Positions 36,224-47,479 of a stretch of DNA of 64,000 bases are shown here, piece after piece (positions within the stretch are counted from its first letter, which is position 1; every line of letters begins with the position of its first letter). A program made the translations under genes and the position numbers. The notes beneath the pieces are model-generated. The model made no database searches. It saw only the letters and a list, made by a program, of their open reading frames with translations, and was not told the origin of the DNA. Source of the DNA: Marsupella aquatica. Taxonomy: Eukaryota > Marchantiophyta. The stretch lies in NCBI GenBank assembly GCA_973895155.1, contig OZ316891.1, positions 10,726,001-10,790,000 on the forward strand. Direction: 5' to 3'.

Positions 36224-39200
36224 AAGATTAAAGAAAAGTTACTCCTCCCCAAGAGCATAATCATTTACCAGGTGAGGTTTTAAGGGTTTATATATATATA
36301 TTACCTTAGATCCAGAGGGTATCCCACTTCAGTCAATCCAGTAGTGCCAAAAAGCGTTTGAAAGCACTGCCTGCCTAGTTTTGTTCCGTCCTTTCAAACC
36401 TCTTTCTTTAAAGTTTTAAACAGTAATTTTTACTAGATTGTTGAAAATTATAGAAGCAGATTCTCCACATATTGCAGGGTGTCTTGCAGAAATTGATTAC
36501 AATCCGGTGTTTAAAACATGGGACCCGGCCTTTTTTTTGGGATTAATTCCAGATGTTACTCGTACATGTGATTGCCAACATTGAAGTGTCTTACTTTACG
36601 CTGCTGGATGCGGAGGGTCCCGTGAGAAAATCTATTGGGAATCCCTGAGAAATTTCAAGATTCAGCTGACTGAACACAGGCATACAGTAGCTAAGCTAAA
36701 CCCCACTGAGTTGTCCAGACCTATGACTATTGTATCTACCTCTCCACCTCTCCTGGCAAAGACTGCCAATATCATACATTGCGGTAGTATTTGATTTCCC
36801 TCAGGCCAGGTCATTGTAGCGTGCAAGGAAACAGTAAAAAGATTCCTCGCACGAGCAAAGTTTTTGTGAGCATGACCCCTAATTTGTCTATATCCAACTG
36901 ACTTGCTAACAACCACCTGCTTGATAACATACATTTTTGTGATTCATCTTTTTGCTAGCAAACTCGCTAGCCATCTGGAGTCATAAGAAAACACAAAATA
37001 TATGACAGGCAGAAGAAGCAAAATAAATTTATAACACTCTCCTCGCTATACAAAATCGCTGTTTGCTCACATTATACAATACCTCCCTCCTGCCCACCTC
37101 ACTAAATGAAGCGCAACAGTACAAGAGAAGAGACCTGATTCACTGTGTAAAATTTCGCAGAATGTGTGTCGGCTGATGACAAAGCATTATGGGTGTTTGG
37201 ACTTGGGCGGATATAACGAACCCGTTATTTTCGAACCTGAATCTAGCGAAGAATTTAACAATATTGGATGTAGAGAAGTAATAATATATGGAACACTAAT
37301 GGACGCATGAAAGCAGATATAACGTAGAAAAGACGGAACTACAAAGATTACAACTTGAAGTTGCACTCACCATCTTGAGGGAGAGGGATCCTGTTCCACA
37401 TTGATGATCATCCTTCTTGCGTTCACGTTGTAAGCTATCTTTTGTGCTCTGCGGTTTGATTTCACCGTGAATACTGCTGGAACACGTCTGCTGACTTTTG
37501 ACCACTTTGATTGGGGGCGATTCACCCAGAAGCAGCGTCAGATATAAAGATAGCGAATAGGGAAGCAGTTCTAGTCGCTATCTAATGAAGCATATCTCAA
37601 TCAAATGAAACAAAATTGTACTCCGTTCTTAGTTTTTATCGATGTGGAAACTTCTTAGAATGAAATCTGAGTTCCCCGAGACTTCAAACTTCGACGGCCT
37701 TTTCTAAGTACGAAGTTGTGCCATACGAAAGGAACAGATTTAAAAAGGACAGGCGATGCTAGGCTCCTGGCAGTGTCCCGGACAATGCATGATTGTACTC
37801 GGGCGATCGTCTTCGCGTCTCTGCAAAGACCATGTATTTAGGCAAACTCTGAACTGTCTCAAGATCATTTAATTGCAGATAGCTTCGGGCTGTGTTTGAA
37901 CAACAACCATCTGACGTACTGAATCTCAAAATGAATTCTTAAATGCAGTTAGTTAATCTCCACGAAGACTGAGCTTCTTGATCCCCTCGACATGCAATCT
38001 AATTTTGTGCCTACTTAGGACATTTTGCCATTTATCAACTTGCAGCCCAATTGTTACTTCAGGAGATGGCCGGGAATGGGTACTCTGGGTGCAGCCCTTT
38101 ATCAAGGTATTCAGATAGTGTGCAATATGATTTATGAGTATGCACAGGTTTTGAGGCCAGTGTCCAATATGACCTGAGAAGGAGGACTGTCATTGGTGAG
38201 AATCGTACCGGTGAACAGCAAATTGAGTGCAAGCAACAACATTCCACTATTCCAATTTATTCACAAGGCACCACAGAATCTGGAAAACATGGCCCTGGCA
38301 GTAAGAGTCAAATTGCCTGACAAAAGGGTTCAGAAAACTATAAATCCTACAAATAAAGATGAACTTCTTGAATGGATTGAGCGACAGCTGCAGGTGAAGA
38401 ACACTGAGGAGATCCTTCCTATGTCAAGGGAGAGTAACAGATCACAGCAGCGTTGGTTTCCTTTTATATACAAGAGATTGGGAAGTAGTTGTTCCGTTAA
38501 AATCTTCACTGAATAAGGATAGGCCAGCCACAACAATAGTTCCCTGACAGCAATCTCTGCACTTATCTGATATGAAATTAGACAAGTGAGAATGGTTCAC
38601 CCACAATTTTGACGAGGGTCATGTGACCCACTGGTAGCAAGAGTCGTGCTTTCCGTGTCTAAAACTGGCTTGTGAGCTGATAGTGGTAGTCTTTCACATG
38701 GTGGTCAAATTTTGGGTGATCCTCACTTTTGTTGAATTTCATAGTAGATGAGCGCAGAGACTTCTTCTCATGGAAAAGACCAGACCAATCCCCTTCGCCT
38801 AAATCTCTTAGAAACACCTATGAACACTCCCGTTGCCCTGATCCTCCTCATCGACAAAAACCTGAATGCAGTGACTTAAATACCATCCAGGTCAATCCGC
38901 TTCGAAGACATAATTGCATTGGCTTCATTCCGACTGGTAACCTCACGACTTAAAGTTGCCAATCATTGTCCAGTTGTAAAACTCGCATCCAAGCAAAACG
39001 TCAACCAATTCTGTACAGGATGCATTGACCGCCAGCCACTATTTAATGAGAAAACGTGACGTCCTTGACGGTTCTGTGGGACAAGATGACTTCTACTGTC
39101 TTCCGTTCCTCCTCTCCATCACCTGCCAAGTAATGATGACAATGTTACAGCCGACAAGGTTACTACGAGAAAGATAAATACATTCACGAGTAATGCACAG

Positions 39201-39478
39201 CACATTGTGTAATTTGATATGCAAAGGTCCTCAACCTCTTTGGACTCAGGGAACGCCGGCCATTACTCAAGATTGGATGAAGGCCACCCCGCTGTGAGAA
39301 CTTTGAGCATGAGAACAAGAACAGATACGGAGGTAAAGCAAAGCGAGAACTCAAGGTAATCAATTACTCTAAAACCTACTCCTGACTTAATGAAATGGTC
39401 GTTCGAGGGTAAGAACTTACAAGGAAAGCAACCATAGTCCAAGGGTGCAGTGCATTCAACCTTCAGCTTAGGAACGAC
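36224..39478. other. Intergenic DNA, no assignable gene
   Basis: A plus-strand frame at 38193-38516 contains a charged stretch (KLPDKRVQKTINPTNKDELL) that reads like protein, but I cannot match it to a family or build exons around it. The end nearest 39478 should include the GAS41 3' UTR. Confidence 0.4.
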
Positions 39479-41316
39479 TCAACTAGCATTTGACTTCAAT
39501 CTGATGGCCTCCATTTCAAGAGTATTCAATTCTCTTTTCAGCTTATTCATATGACTTTGGACCTGATTGGAGACGTACACCCAAGACCCCAACAAAAAGA
39601 CAAACGAGCTCTTAGGTCAGAGCATATAAGTCGAAATGAACCGCAGGCGATGATTAGATATCCATCAAAACACCCAACAATCACATGAACTAAGCTTCAG
39701 CTTCTGTTGAACTACGCGTCCAGGGCAACGGATACTTTGCATCGAAGACAATCCAACATTGTCGAACGGAGATATAGCTAAAAGACATTAATTAACCTAC
39801 CTGATGACGAGCAGCTGTTAAGGAGGCTAGTTCCTCAGTATCAGAATGCTTTAAGAACCACTGGACCAAAGGATGCTCCACTGTGTCCCCTCGTTTCTTT
39901 TCAGTCTCACCGGCTGCCGCTGATGTAGAGTTTACAACAACAAAACATATCATGAACACTCTCCATGCTTTCGATACACTCAATCACAAAAAGTAGCATT
40001 TCAGTACTCTACTCCTGCACGTAGAAGCCATCATCAAGCTAGAACGGGTATCAATAAAAAGTAAAACGCTAGCTCACCTGGGACTACTGGTGGACTCACA
40101 CCAGCTGGCACCGGCATTCCATTCACGGAAACTATAGGGTAGTTTTGTATGCGAGAAAAGAAAGCTTCTGATGGTTCTGTAAGCACAATTTCATCATATG
40201 ACTCCACTACTACTGGCTTCTTTGTGTTCTGTGGTCCCGAATCATCCTCTGGATATAGTTTCAGATGGTGAAATCTGTAGCAAAACCAAACTTTCAGACT
40301 GAATCAGTTTCCATCTCGGGAAGCTACCAATTCTTTTGCTAACGTAAAGAGAGATACTGAACTAAGAATCAGACTCAAGCAATCGCGAGACCAGCACCAT
40401 ATTTCTCTGGTAATGTGGTTTAACTTAGGAAAACTAGTGACAAAAACATACATTTCAAGCGGTTTTTCGGCAGCGTCGGGATGGAAATAGACAGTAATGC
40501 CAATCTCGAACTCTCCCCATCCAGTTTCAGTCAGTTCAAACGGAGCGGAATCCACTGTCCTCGTCGGGTTATTAAAACTTGGGTGCAACTGGAATACGAC
40601 TCTCTTTATCAAAGGTCCAAGGTCCTCATTGCTGGCACTTCTCACATACACTGTCCACTTATGAGAATGATATCTGCATTATACAAGGAATTTAGTCAAG
40701 CCAGGTTTTCCACTTGGGAGATGTACGCCATGCTGCAGAAACGATTTAGCACAAATCTGCCTTTCATCTATCTCGCAAGATAAATTAAAGCCCATAGGAA
40801 GAATATTTACAAAAACAAGTACAGCTTTCGCAAAATCAGGCAGAGCATGAAGAGTCAAATCTTTCAATGCAACGGTTGTGATACTGGACGCTTGACACTA
40901 ACAGGATCATTGAAACTTTAGAAAAATCTCTTTGACTGCAAAACGGATTAGGTCAAAATTTAGTAAAGGTTCACATACTCATCAGCTTTCTTGCCGAGCC
41001 AGAACGATATTGTCCCGTACGCGATGGGGAAAGTCAACTCCACATCCTTCATTCTTCTGACCGGATTCTGAAATGGGAAAGGTATCCAAAATACGTTATG
41101 TTGAATCAGAAATTACCGGATCAGTTCCGACATTGTCCTGATCCAGATGAAGGTTACACCGCGAAACTTCCCGCCCCTGTACCAACCCTGTCTACAAAAG
41201 CAGAGCACAAAACCTGCGCGACTCACAGTGCATAGAACCAGACCACTCTGCCGCTAGACAATACGAACCTTCTTCTCATTGTCGTCCACTAGACGAGCTG
41301 TCTTAGCGCGCTGCAT
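39479..41316 (-). CDS. YAF9: YEATS-domain protein, GAS41/YAF9 (TAF14b) type
   Basis: Nuclear subunit shared by the SWR1 and NuA4 chromatin complexes; its YEATS domain reads acylated histone H3 lysines. Minus-strand exons: 41316-41269, 41067-40979, 40673-40452, 40274-40078, 39919-39801 and 39562-39479, all GT-AG with matching phases, giving 252 residues. The start is the first ATG after an upstream in-frame stop. The YEATS fold spans about 20-150: [10 protein letters not shown], the HSHKW block (48-52), [14 protein letters not shown], the GWGEFEI signature, then [22 protein letters not shown] and [15 protein letters not shown] follow, as in plant YAF9. Residues from about 210 form a short C-terminal coiled coil ([16 protein letters not shown]). 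Length and order match the Arabidopsis family, and no break is seen. Confidence 0.95.
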
Positions 41317-42351
41317 TCGTCGAATTGCACTCACTTCCGTGTGCTCGATACCAGATTTCTCTCGACGGTAGCTTATTGCATCCTCCCCCTCAGGAACAGG
41401 ATTTCATAGATCTGCGGGGAAAAATAAACACGACTCAAACTGCTTGACAGCAGACACCTCCCCCACTCCCTTTCCCTCCTACTCGACCTACTCCTCCAGG
41501 TCCATGAGAATTCGGATGATTACAGATGAACGCTGCCACTTCGACGCACGTCTTGATGCACTGTCTTGTCGAGGATCTATCAGCAAAATCTTAGGAGGGA
41601 AATCCGCACTGAAGTGCGAGCATTCTCGAGCAATCTTGACGAGGAGAGGAGACGCGTCTGAGTGACTTGCGATTGCTCGATGAGAGTAGACTACGAGGAG
41701 ACTATGAGTTAAGTAATTCATCTCACTCTGACTGCCCACAAACCCTAGTGTACTTTAGCAGGACGTCTCAAAGCCTCTGCCGTAGCTGTTTTATTTTTCG
41801 CAAGGTTATGTTAAAGCTTTTATTTTTGTCACTGCCCTCTCGAGTGTGTTCATAGCATAGTACCAATGTTTATGGTCAAAAGGTGTGGATCATGAATTTG
41901 GTAGTACATAACTTTTAATTAACTAATTTAAGGGCCATCAAAATTTCAAGTTTGAGACCCCCTACCGTTACCCCATTCCCGCAGTACACTAAAAAACGTA
42001 TCAACAAAAATTAAAGAAAAACGTTTAAGGAGGTTCTGCCCGCGTTCAAAGAAAATAGGAAAACAAGACTAGACTCTCCTAAAACCCCCCAAAAAGTAAA
42101 TAATTACCTCTGAAAAATGGCACTCCTGAGTAGATCAGGTGTATTTGTGCATAATGTTTAAATGCAATCAATCTGGATGGATTGGCCATTGTGTTTGAGT
42201 GGTCTCATTTTGCTTCCTATCCTAGGAAGCCTTATTATTTTGGTGATCCCGAATTCGAGAGTACGTCTGATACAAGTTAGATGCAAAAGGGCATGTCAAA
42301 ACATGGTTGCATGTGAGATACGGCCATTCATGGCTATAAAATGGCTATAAA
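41317..42351. other. GAS41 upstream region and intergenic DNA
   Basis: The promoter and 5' UTR of the minus-strand GAS41 gene are expected between about 41317 and 41750. The rest is AT-rich with no gene. Confidence 0.45.
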
Positions 42352-43190
42352 ATGGCTGTGACTGGCATGGGACAAAAACCCTGCAGACTACCTATCTGCG
42401 TGTCCGCTAGGATCAAACATCTAGAAAGTCGCAACCATAAAACCTTGCTTATGGCAGGGCTTATGGCAGTGCTTGACACACCCCAACTAAGGACATACCT
42501 ATTCCACTTCTTGTGCTCTAAGAATCCTGGGTCCACGGTCGTTGAAAGTGGCATGATAGACACCTTGTGGGCGGCGGTCAGGACGGCAAGGAGACCAGGA
42601 TCTTGAGCGTTTCCTGTTGACACTCACAGATGGACAGGGAAGAGCACCTTTCCATATTGCTATGGAGTACTCCAACGAAACCAATATCATCAGGTTATTG
42701 ACAGGGAAGACCACAGACAGGGAGGCTGTCGTTGTTGCATTGACCGCACATGACGGAGCTGGACGGAGTCCTCTCCAGAGGGCTGCTATATTGGGTCATT
42801 ATGATTCACTTTCTAGAATTTTTGACTTTGCTGCTGATTATCATGAGGGTGCAAGGACATGCCAGATTCCTCATAAGTTTGGTATAGAAGACTGGGGATC
42901 GTCTTGGCAACTCAACTTCCCGCTAAAATCCCACTCCTTGAGACTCCCCTCCATGCAGCACTCTTCAATAAAAATTTCTCCTGCGCGGAGCTTCTGCTCA
43001 AATGGGGGCGTGAACTAAAGTTGGTCGAAGAAAACTACGGATCCAGCGATGAAGTACTGTATCCACAAGGCAATCCGGTACCATTGCATGCTCTCGACAT
43101 CAAAGGCGTCAAGGAGTGGATCGAGTGGGATTTACTGGAACTTGCATGTCTTGTGGGAGCACCTGTCACAATCATAGAGAAACTCAAGGT
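42352..43190 (+). pseudogene. Broken ankyrin-repeat gene fragment
   Basis: Three frames must be joined to follow the protein. The first (from 42352) ends in a stop at 42604-42606. The second continues with an ankyrin-like DGQGRAPFHIAMEYSN and then DGAGRSPLQRAAILGHYDS. The third, from about 42904, carries ETPLHAALFNKNFSCAELLL and WDLLELACLVGAPVTIIEKL. The frame changes near 42590 and 42890 have no splice signals that would explain them. The third part ends at a plausible donor (CTCAAG/GTTTGT, about 43188). This is either a decayed copy or a gene with sequence errors. The partner domain, if any, is not in view. Confidence 0.6.
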
Positions 43191-43565
43191 TTGTTCAAAT
43201 TTGGAATTCTTCAATAATGGAAGTACAAAATTTAGAAATGTACTAGTGAGTATTACTTTACATCATTTCCATCACTGTTTCATATAAAGCTAAAATGCTC
43301 GGTTTGTAGGACCATCAGGATTGACCAAGAACCTAAGGGTAGTTCTTCACCTAGACGAACCATCTTGAAATATTCCTAAAACTCAGACAGTACCTTTGTT
43401 TTATATTTTGGAATTTTTGCACTTTTGGATGTTAAAATAAGTGAAGTTGATTTTTGGATCAGGGTTACCATAATTAGTCAATAATGTTCTTAACATGGTA
43501 TAATAGTGTACTATTCTGTATTCCCCACAGGTTTGGGGATTGTGGCAGTTTAAGAACTCATTGAG

Positions 43566-43758
43566 ATGGAACTTCATGCTCTGCATCATAATCGTCGACT
43601 ATCTAGAATTCGGTGGCTTGGGCAGGGAGATGAACCATCTAAATTCTTCTTTTCGATGGCTAAAGAAAAAAGACAGAGAGAGCGAATGGAGTACCTTATT
43701 GCTGAAGACGGAAACGAAATCTGGGAGGAATCGGCAGAATTGGCTGCTTTAGTCGTTT
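43566..43758 (+). pseudogene. LINE reverse-transcriptase fragment
   Basis: About 64 codons matching the segment of plant LINE ORF2 just before the polymerase core: HHNRRLSRIRWLGQGDEPSK, FFFSMAKEKRQRERM and then EDGNEIW. No further polymerase motifs follow, so this is a scrap of a dead element. Confidence 0.75.
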
Positions 43759-44433
43759 AGTAATCGTTGCGGATTTGAAATTGAGGAACTCTTTGAAGTC
43801 TCCATTAACTCTTTCCTATATTTCTGGGTGGTGAAGTAAAGAAATTTGCTGTATCATTTGGCTTCATTCTATTAGAGGTGGCAATAAATTATCTTCTTTC
43901 TGGAAGAAATCAAAGTGGAGGGAGTGTGAAAGTCATATTCTCTTGATAAGTTTAATGCTTTCAAAAGGAGGGGAAAATATCAGATGGAAACACAATTTCG
44001 GACCGACCGAGAAGTGTGTCGGAGTTCTCGTTTAGCCCGATCCCGTTTTTTTCTAAGGCAATGCAATGACCGATAAAACTGGCAAAAACTCTCTGAAATG
44101 CCACTTTCCTCCATTGCATCGCTGCGGGAATGCAGGGAGCGATACGTGCATCGGGTTTTACATTCCGTCAGTGAAAAAGTCCGAACTGCGAGTAACTTGG
44201 TCTGAACCGCGTAATCCAGGAATGACCACGCACTAACCCAGGTAAAGGGGAAACTTAACCATGGTTAAGGGGAAATTAACCATGGTTTAGAGCGTCTCCT
44301 ATATAAAGAGGAGCGGGTTGCCCATAAAACGTTTGTTTTTGCCAGAGCAAATATCTCCTGACTGAGAGCGAATACCAAACTCCCATCGAGTCTTACATTC
44401 CTCCCAAGCGATTCGACTCTTTCTACCAAAAAC

Positions 44434-45390
44434 CCGATAAATTTATCGGAACAGCCATTCCTGTTCAAGTTCTCCATGTAAGACTAACTAGTCATTTAGT
44501 GTAAAATGTCCAGATCCGAGCGGACTGCGATAAATTTGTCGCATTGTGCATTCCTCTGTTGCAATCATTTGATCCAGTGTTTAGAGAGGTGTTGCCTTCA
44601 TTCCGATAAATTTATCGGAGTCTTCATTCCTTTCATGGAAAGAGGAGTAATTGAGAATCCGATAAATTTATCGGAGTTGTCATTTTTGTGAAAGATTGAA
44701 TTCAGGGCTTAGGTGTCTGAGGAAGTCATATTTTCAATTCAAATGCGGAGTGCGATAAACTTATCGCATCCTCCTGTGCGAAAAACTTATCGGCAGTGGC
44801 CCTTTTACAGTGTCTGTTGAGGGGTTGGCCCACGTGTCCACTTTTGATTGGCTGTCACCCTAAATGACAAAATAGCAGAAAAGGGTATATTTCTTGGATT
44901 TCCAATTTCATTCTCACACGTGCATCATGGCAAAATTATATAGTTTTGAAATTGAAGCGATAAATTTATCTGATGTTGGTATTGCAAAAGTGGTTCCTTC
45001 ATATGGAAGTTGCAATTTTGAAATTGAAGCGATAAATTTATCTGATGTTGGTATTGCGAAGAGTTTTCTTCATATGGATAGGAATTTTGAAATTTAACCG
45101 ATGAACCGAAGGATCTTAGTATTGTCGACTAGTATTTTTGTCGCCCGTAGTTTTCACGATAATTTTATCGGACTGCGCATTGTTGTTGAAAGAATGGCAT
45201 GTTGACTATGGTCACTTGCAGAGGTAACTGGTCAATTGCGGAGGTAACTGCAAGGTAAGTTTGACGAACCGTGCAGTAATTCTTATCGACTGTGATGTAA
45301 AATATTTTTGGTAAATATCCAAAAACTGAGAAAACTGAGATTGGGTCGGAGCTTTCATGGCTCAAATCCGGAGTCCGATATAGTTATCGC
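44434..45390. repeat. Array of GATAAATTTATC palindromes
   Basis: Exact CCGATAAATTTATCGG at 44434-44449, 44603-44618 and 44659-44674. Variants occur at 44526-44543, 44751-44768, 44778-44793, 44957-44972, 45029-45044, 45155-45171 and 45375-45390. The variants often keep two-fold symmetry even when outer bases change: TGCGATAA pairs with TTATCGCA at 44751, indicating that symmetry itself is conserved. Spacing is irregular (about 27 to 205 bp). Confidence 0.85.
44945..45090 (+). repeat. Two-unit 72-bp tandem repeat
   Basis: GAAATTGAAGCGATAAATTT starts at 44948 and again at 45020. Each unit carries one palindrome variant and ends near CTTCATATGGA. Confidence 0.85.
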
Positions 45391-45707
45391 ACTTGGCTCG
45401 AAACGTGGATATGGATTTATAGATAAGACCTTTCATATATCTTCGGAGAGCGTGAATATGAGGTTGAGGAGAAAGTTTTTCGGATCTAATTGTTCCTTGA
45501 TAATATGAATGTTTGTTAGCATGAATTTCATTGGTTTTGATCATTATTAAATTTGCTGTTTCAATCCGAACTCCGATACGAATTACATTATTTCCCCAAA
45601 AATGTGTTTTTGATGAAAAAACTATCGATTTCGCGAGATTCGGCGGAAAATGAAAATACACTTCTCGTTTAGAGGAAATAGTTCTCGTTCGGTCCGAAAT
45701 CGTGTTT

Positions 45708-46149
45708 GGAGTCATGCTACCCACCGCAACCTACTGCTATGTGTTCTCTAAATCATTCTTTTTGTGGAGTGGAGCTGGTGATGTCCATGATACTAATTGG
45801 AGTTCTGCGATCAGCGGGGGTGCTGATGTCTCCCCAAGGAAAATAGCAAATGGAGGGTGGTTTAGTGAGGTTGGTTTAGTGAGGAGGGAAGTTATTACTC
45901 GTAAGTAGTGTAGAAGCGACTGGCTACGACACTAGTGTGATCTTTATTGATCACCGTTACTTGCCTTACATCATGTTGCCCAGTATGCATGATATGCGGT
46001 AGCCATCTAGGCTCTTAGTTCTAGGTCACTACGTTATGTCCATTGATCTCTTCCTCTTCCAGGGATCCATCGTTCCCTACTTATATGGCGCCCTGCGCCT
46101 TGTTCTATTGTAGCAATAGAATATTGGTTGTTACCAACACAAGCAAGGT
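45708..46149. other. No gene recognised
   Basis: One frame (45702-45908) includes FFLWSG and KIANGGW, faintly like the LINE stretch after the polymerase core, but too weak to call. Confidence 0.35.
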
Positions 46150-46830
46150 CTTTCTACAAGCAAATATCCGTGGTGGATCGAGCCAGGATAGGAGCAATGG
46201 CAGGGGGTTTGGTCGGAGGATTCACATACTCTTGCCTTCGTCCAATTGACAGTGTCAGGACGAAGCTCCAACACGACCTGCACAAGTCTACAAAAATGGA
46301 TTTGAAGTCTTAGTCTTAATACTGAAAACCAAGGGGTTTCTTGGGTTTACAGTGGCATATCGGCTGTGTTAGCGGGATCTATACTCTCATCCGCTGTCTA
46401 TTTTGGTTGCATTGAACTGGGAAGGTGAGCATTGGTAAAGTTTACCTCCGTGTCCCCTTTGTTGATCCCTCCACTTTCAGGTGAATTTGGGAACATTGTA
46501 TCTTCAACAATTCTGGTTCCAAAGGAGGTAATCACACACCGCATGCAGGCAGGGGCGTCTGGAAGATCATGGCATCTGTTTTTTAAGGACAGTCCAGAAC
46601 AAGGGAGTGATGCTGGTTATTCTGCAGCGTTGGTCAGAAATCTTCCCTCCAGTGTGTTAAGCTTCACAGCTTGTGAGTGTATGAAAGCTGTGTTGTTGAA
46701 ATATACTGGAAAAAATTCCTTGGAACCCTGGCAGAGCGTTTTCTCTGGAGCCAGGGCTGGAGCAATTTCAGTGCTCTAACTACTCGTCCAAGACCAATAA
46801 TGGCATCTGTCATGCCATCCTTTAAAAAAA
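46150..46830 (+). pseudogene. Mitoferrin-like / SAM-carrier-like solute carrier pseudogene
   Basis: Intronless remains of a mitochondrial-carrier-family protein, closest in wording to the plant chloroplast mitoferrin-like (Mfl1) group. The first helix pair carries AMAGGLVGGFTYSCLRPIDS with the carrier signature PxDxxxTK. Then come YSGISAVLAGSILSSAVYFG, the second signature (LVPKEVITHRMQAG), and AGYSAALVRNLPSSVLSF. Breaks: stops near 46310, a one-base frameshift near 46350, TGA near 46425, loss of several residues near 46590, and a further frameshift near 46770, where AGAIS must shift to reach SALTT. The third repeat is missing. Confidence 0.75.
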
Positions 46831-47479
46831 TAGAATGTTCTTGCGTTTTGATTGGGTGGGAAGAGTTGCAACCTCTCATATCACCATGGACAGTTTTGCC
46901 TTTTCAACCCAAATTGGAAAGGACTTTTCTTAGTAGAGAATATATTAATAGTTTCTCTTGCCCTACCTCGCAAAGAATACCCTAACCTTGCATGCACTCA
47001 CAATTTCAAGCCCACGACGAGGATTTTTTCTTCTCGACGACTACCAATTAAGATGCAGTCGGTTGTTGTGTTTCACAAAAATGAATGGCTTTCTCAAGCC
47101 CAGTTCTCTTTACCCAATTTGGACCAGCATGCATTCCTCCTTCCATTAGAGTAGTAGCAAATATTTTGTCCCACAGTGGCCAGCGCGGCTCTTAATTGCT
47201 CGCTCCACACAATACGGATCTGGGATCATTTGTGCTTCAAAGCTCCAGCTTGATAGCATACAAGGGTATCGTCCAGACTTCTCTACCTTACTTGTCGAGG
47301 CCAGTTCTGGTGGGCAAGCTAGGTGGCAAACTGAAAGTAGCATCAGTCAGAGATTGGGTTCATCATTATGTGTCTTTTGGGATGTAAAGGAGTCGAAGTA
47401 GAGGAACCTTCGCCCAGCAAATTGGACGCAATCAGATGCGATGAATATTGCACTGTTTGGTCCAGAACGTTTGCTACTT
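46831..47479. other. No gene recognised
   Basis: Sequence between the carrier and SPRY remnants. No further carrier motifs or recognisable domains. Confidence 0.4.

Larger units (their letters stand above)
43988..45707. mobile_element. Inverted-repeat-bounded, palindrome-rich non-autonomous element
   Basis: The ends 43988-44013 and 45682-45707 are inverted copies matching at 24 of 26 positions (core TTTCGGACCGA.CGAGAA). The 1.72 kb between them has no transposase-like frame and holds at least ten versions of a GATAAATTTATC palindrome plus a 72-bp tandem repeat. Terminal repeats with repeated internal sites suggest a non-autonomous DNA transposon whose transposase lies elsewhere. I could not find a target duplication, so the exact ends and superfamily remain open. 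Confidence 0.6.

Noticed and set aside
38193-38516. A possible small gene on the plus strand
   Set aside because: It contains a protein-like charged stretch, but there are no recognisable family, exon boundaries or neighbouring coding segments to support it.
44434-45390. Evenly repeated palindromes resembling a CRISPR array
   Set aside because: The host is a plant nuclear genome, spacing is irregular (about 27-205 bp), and no cas-like gene is present.
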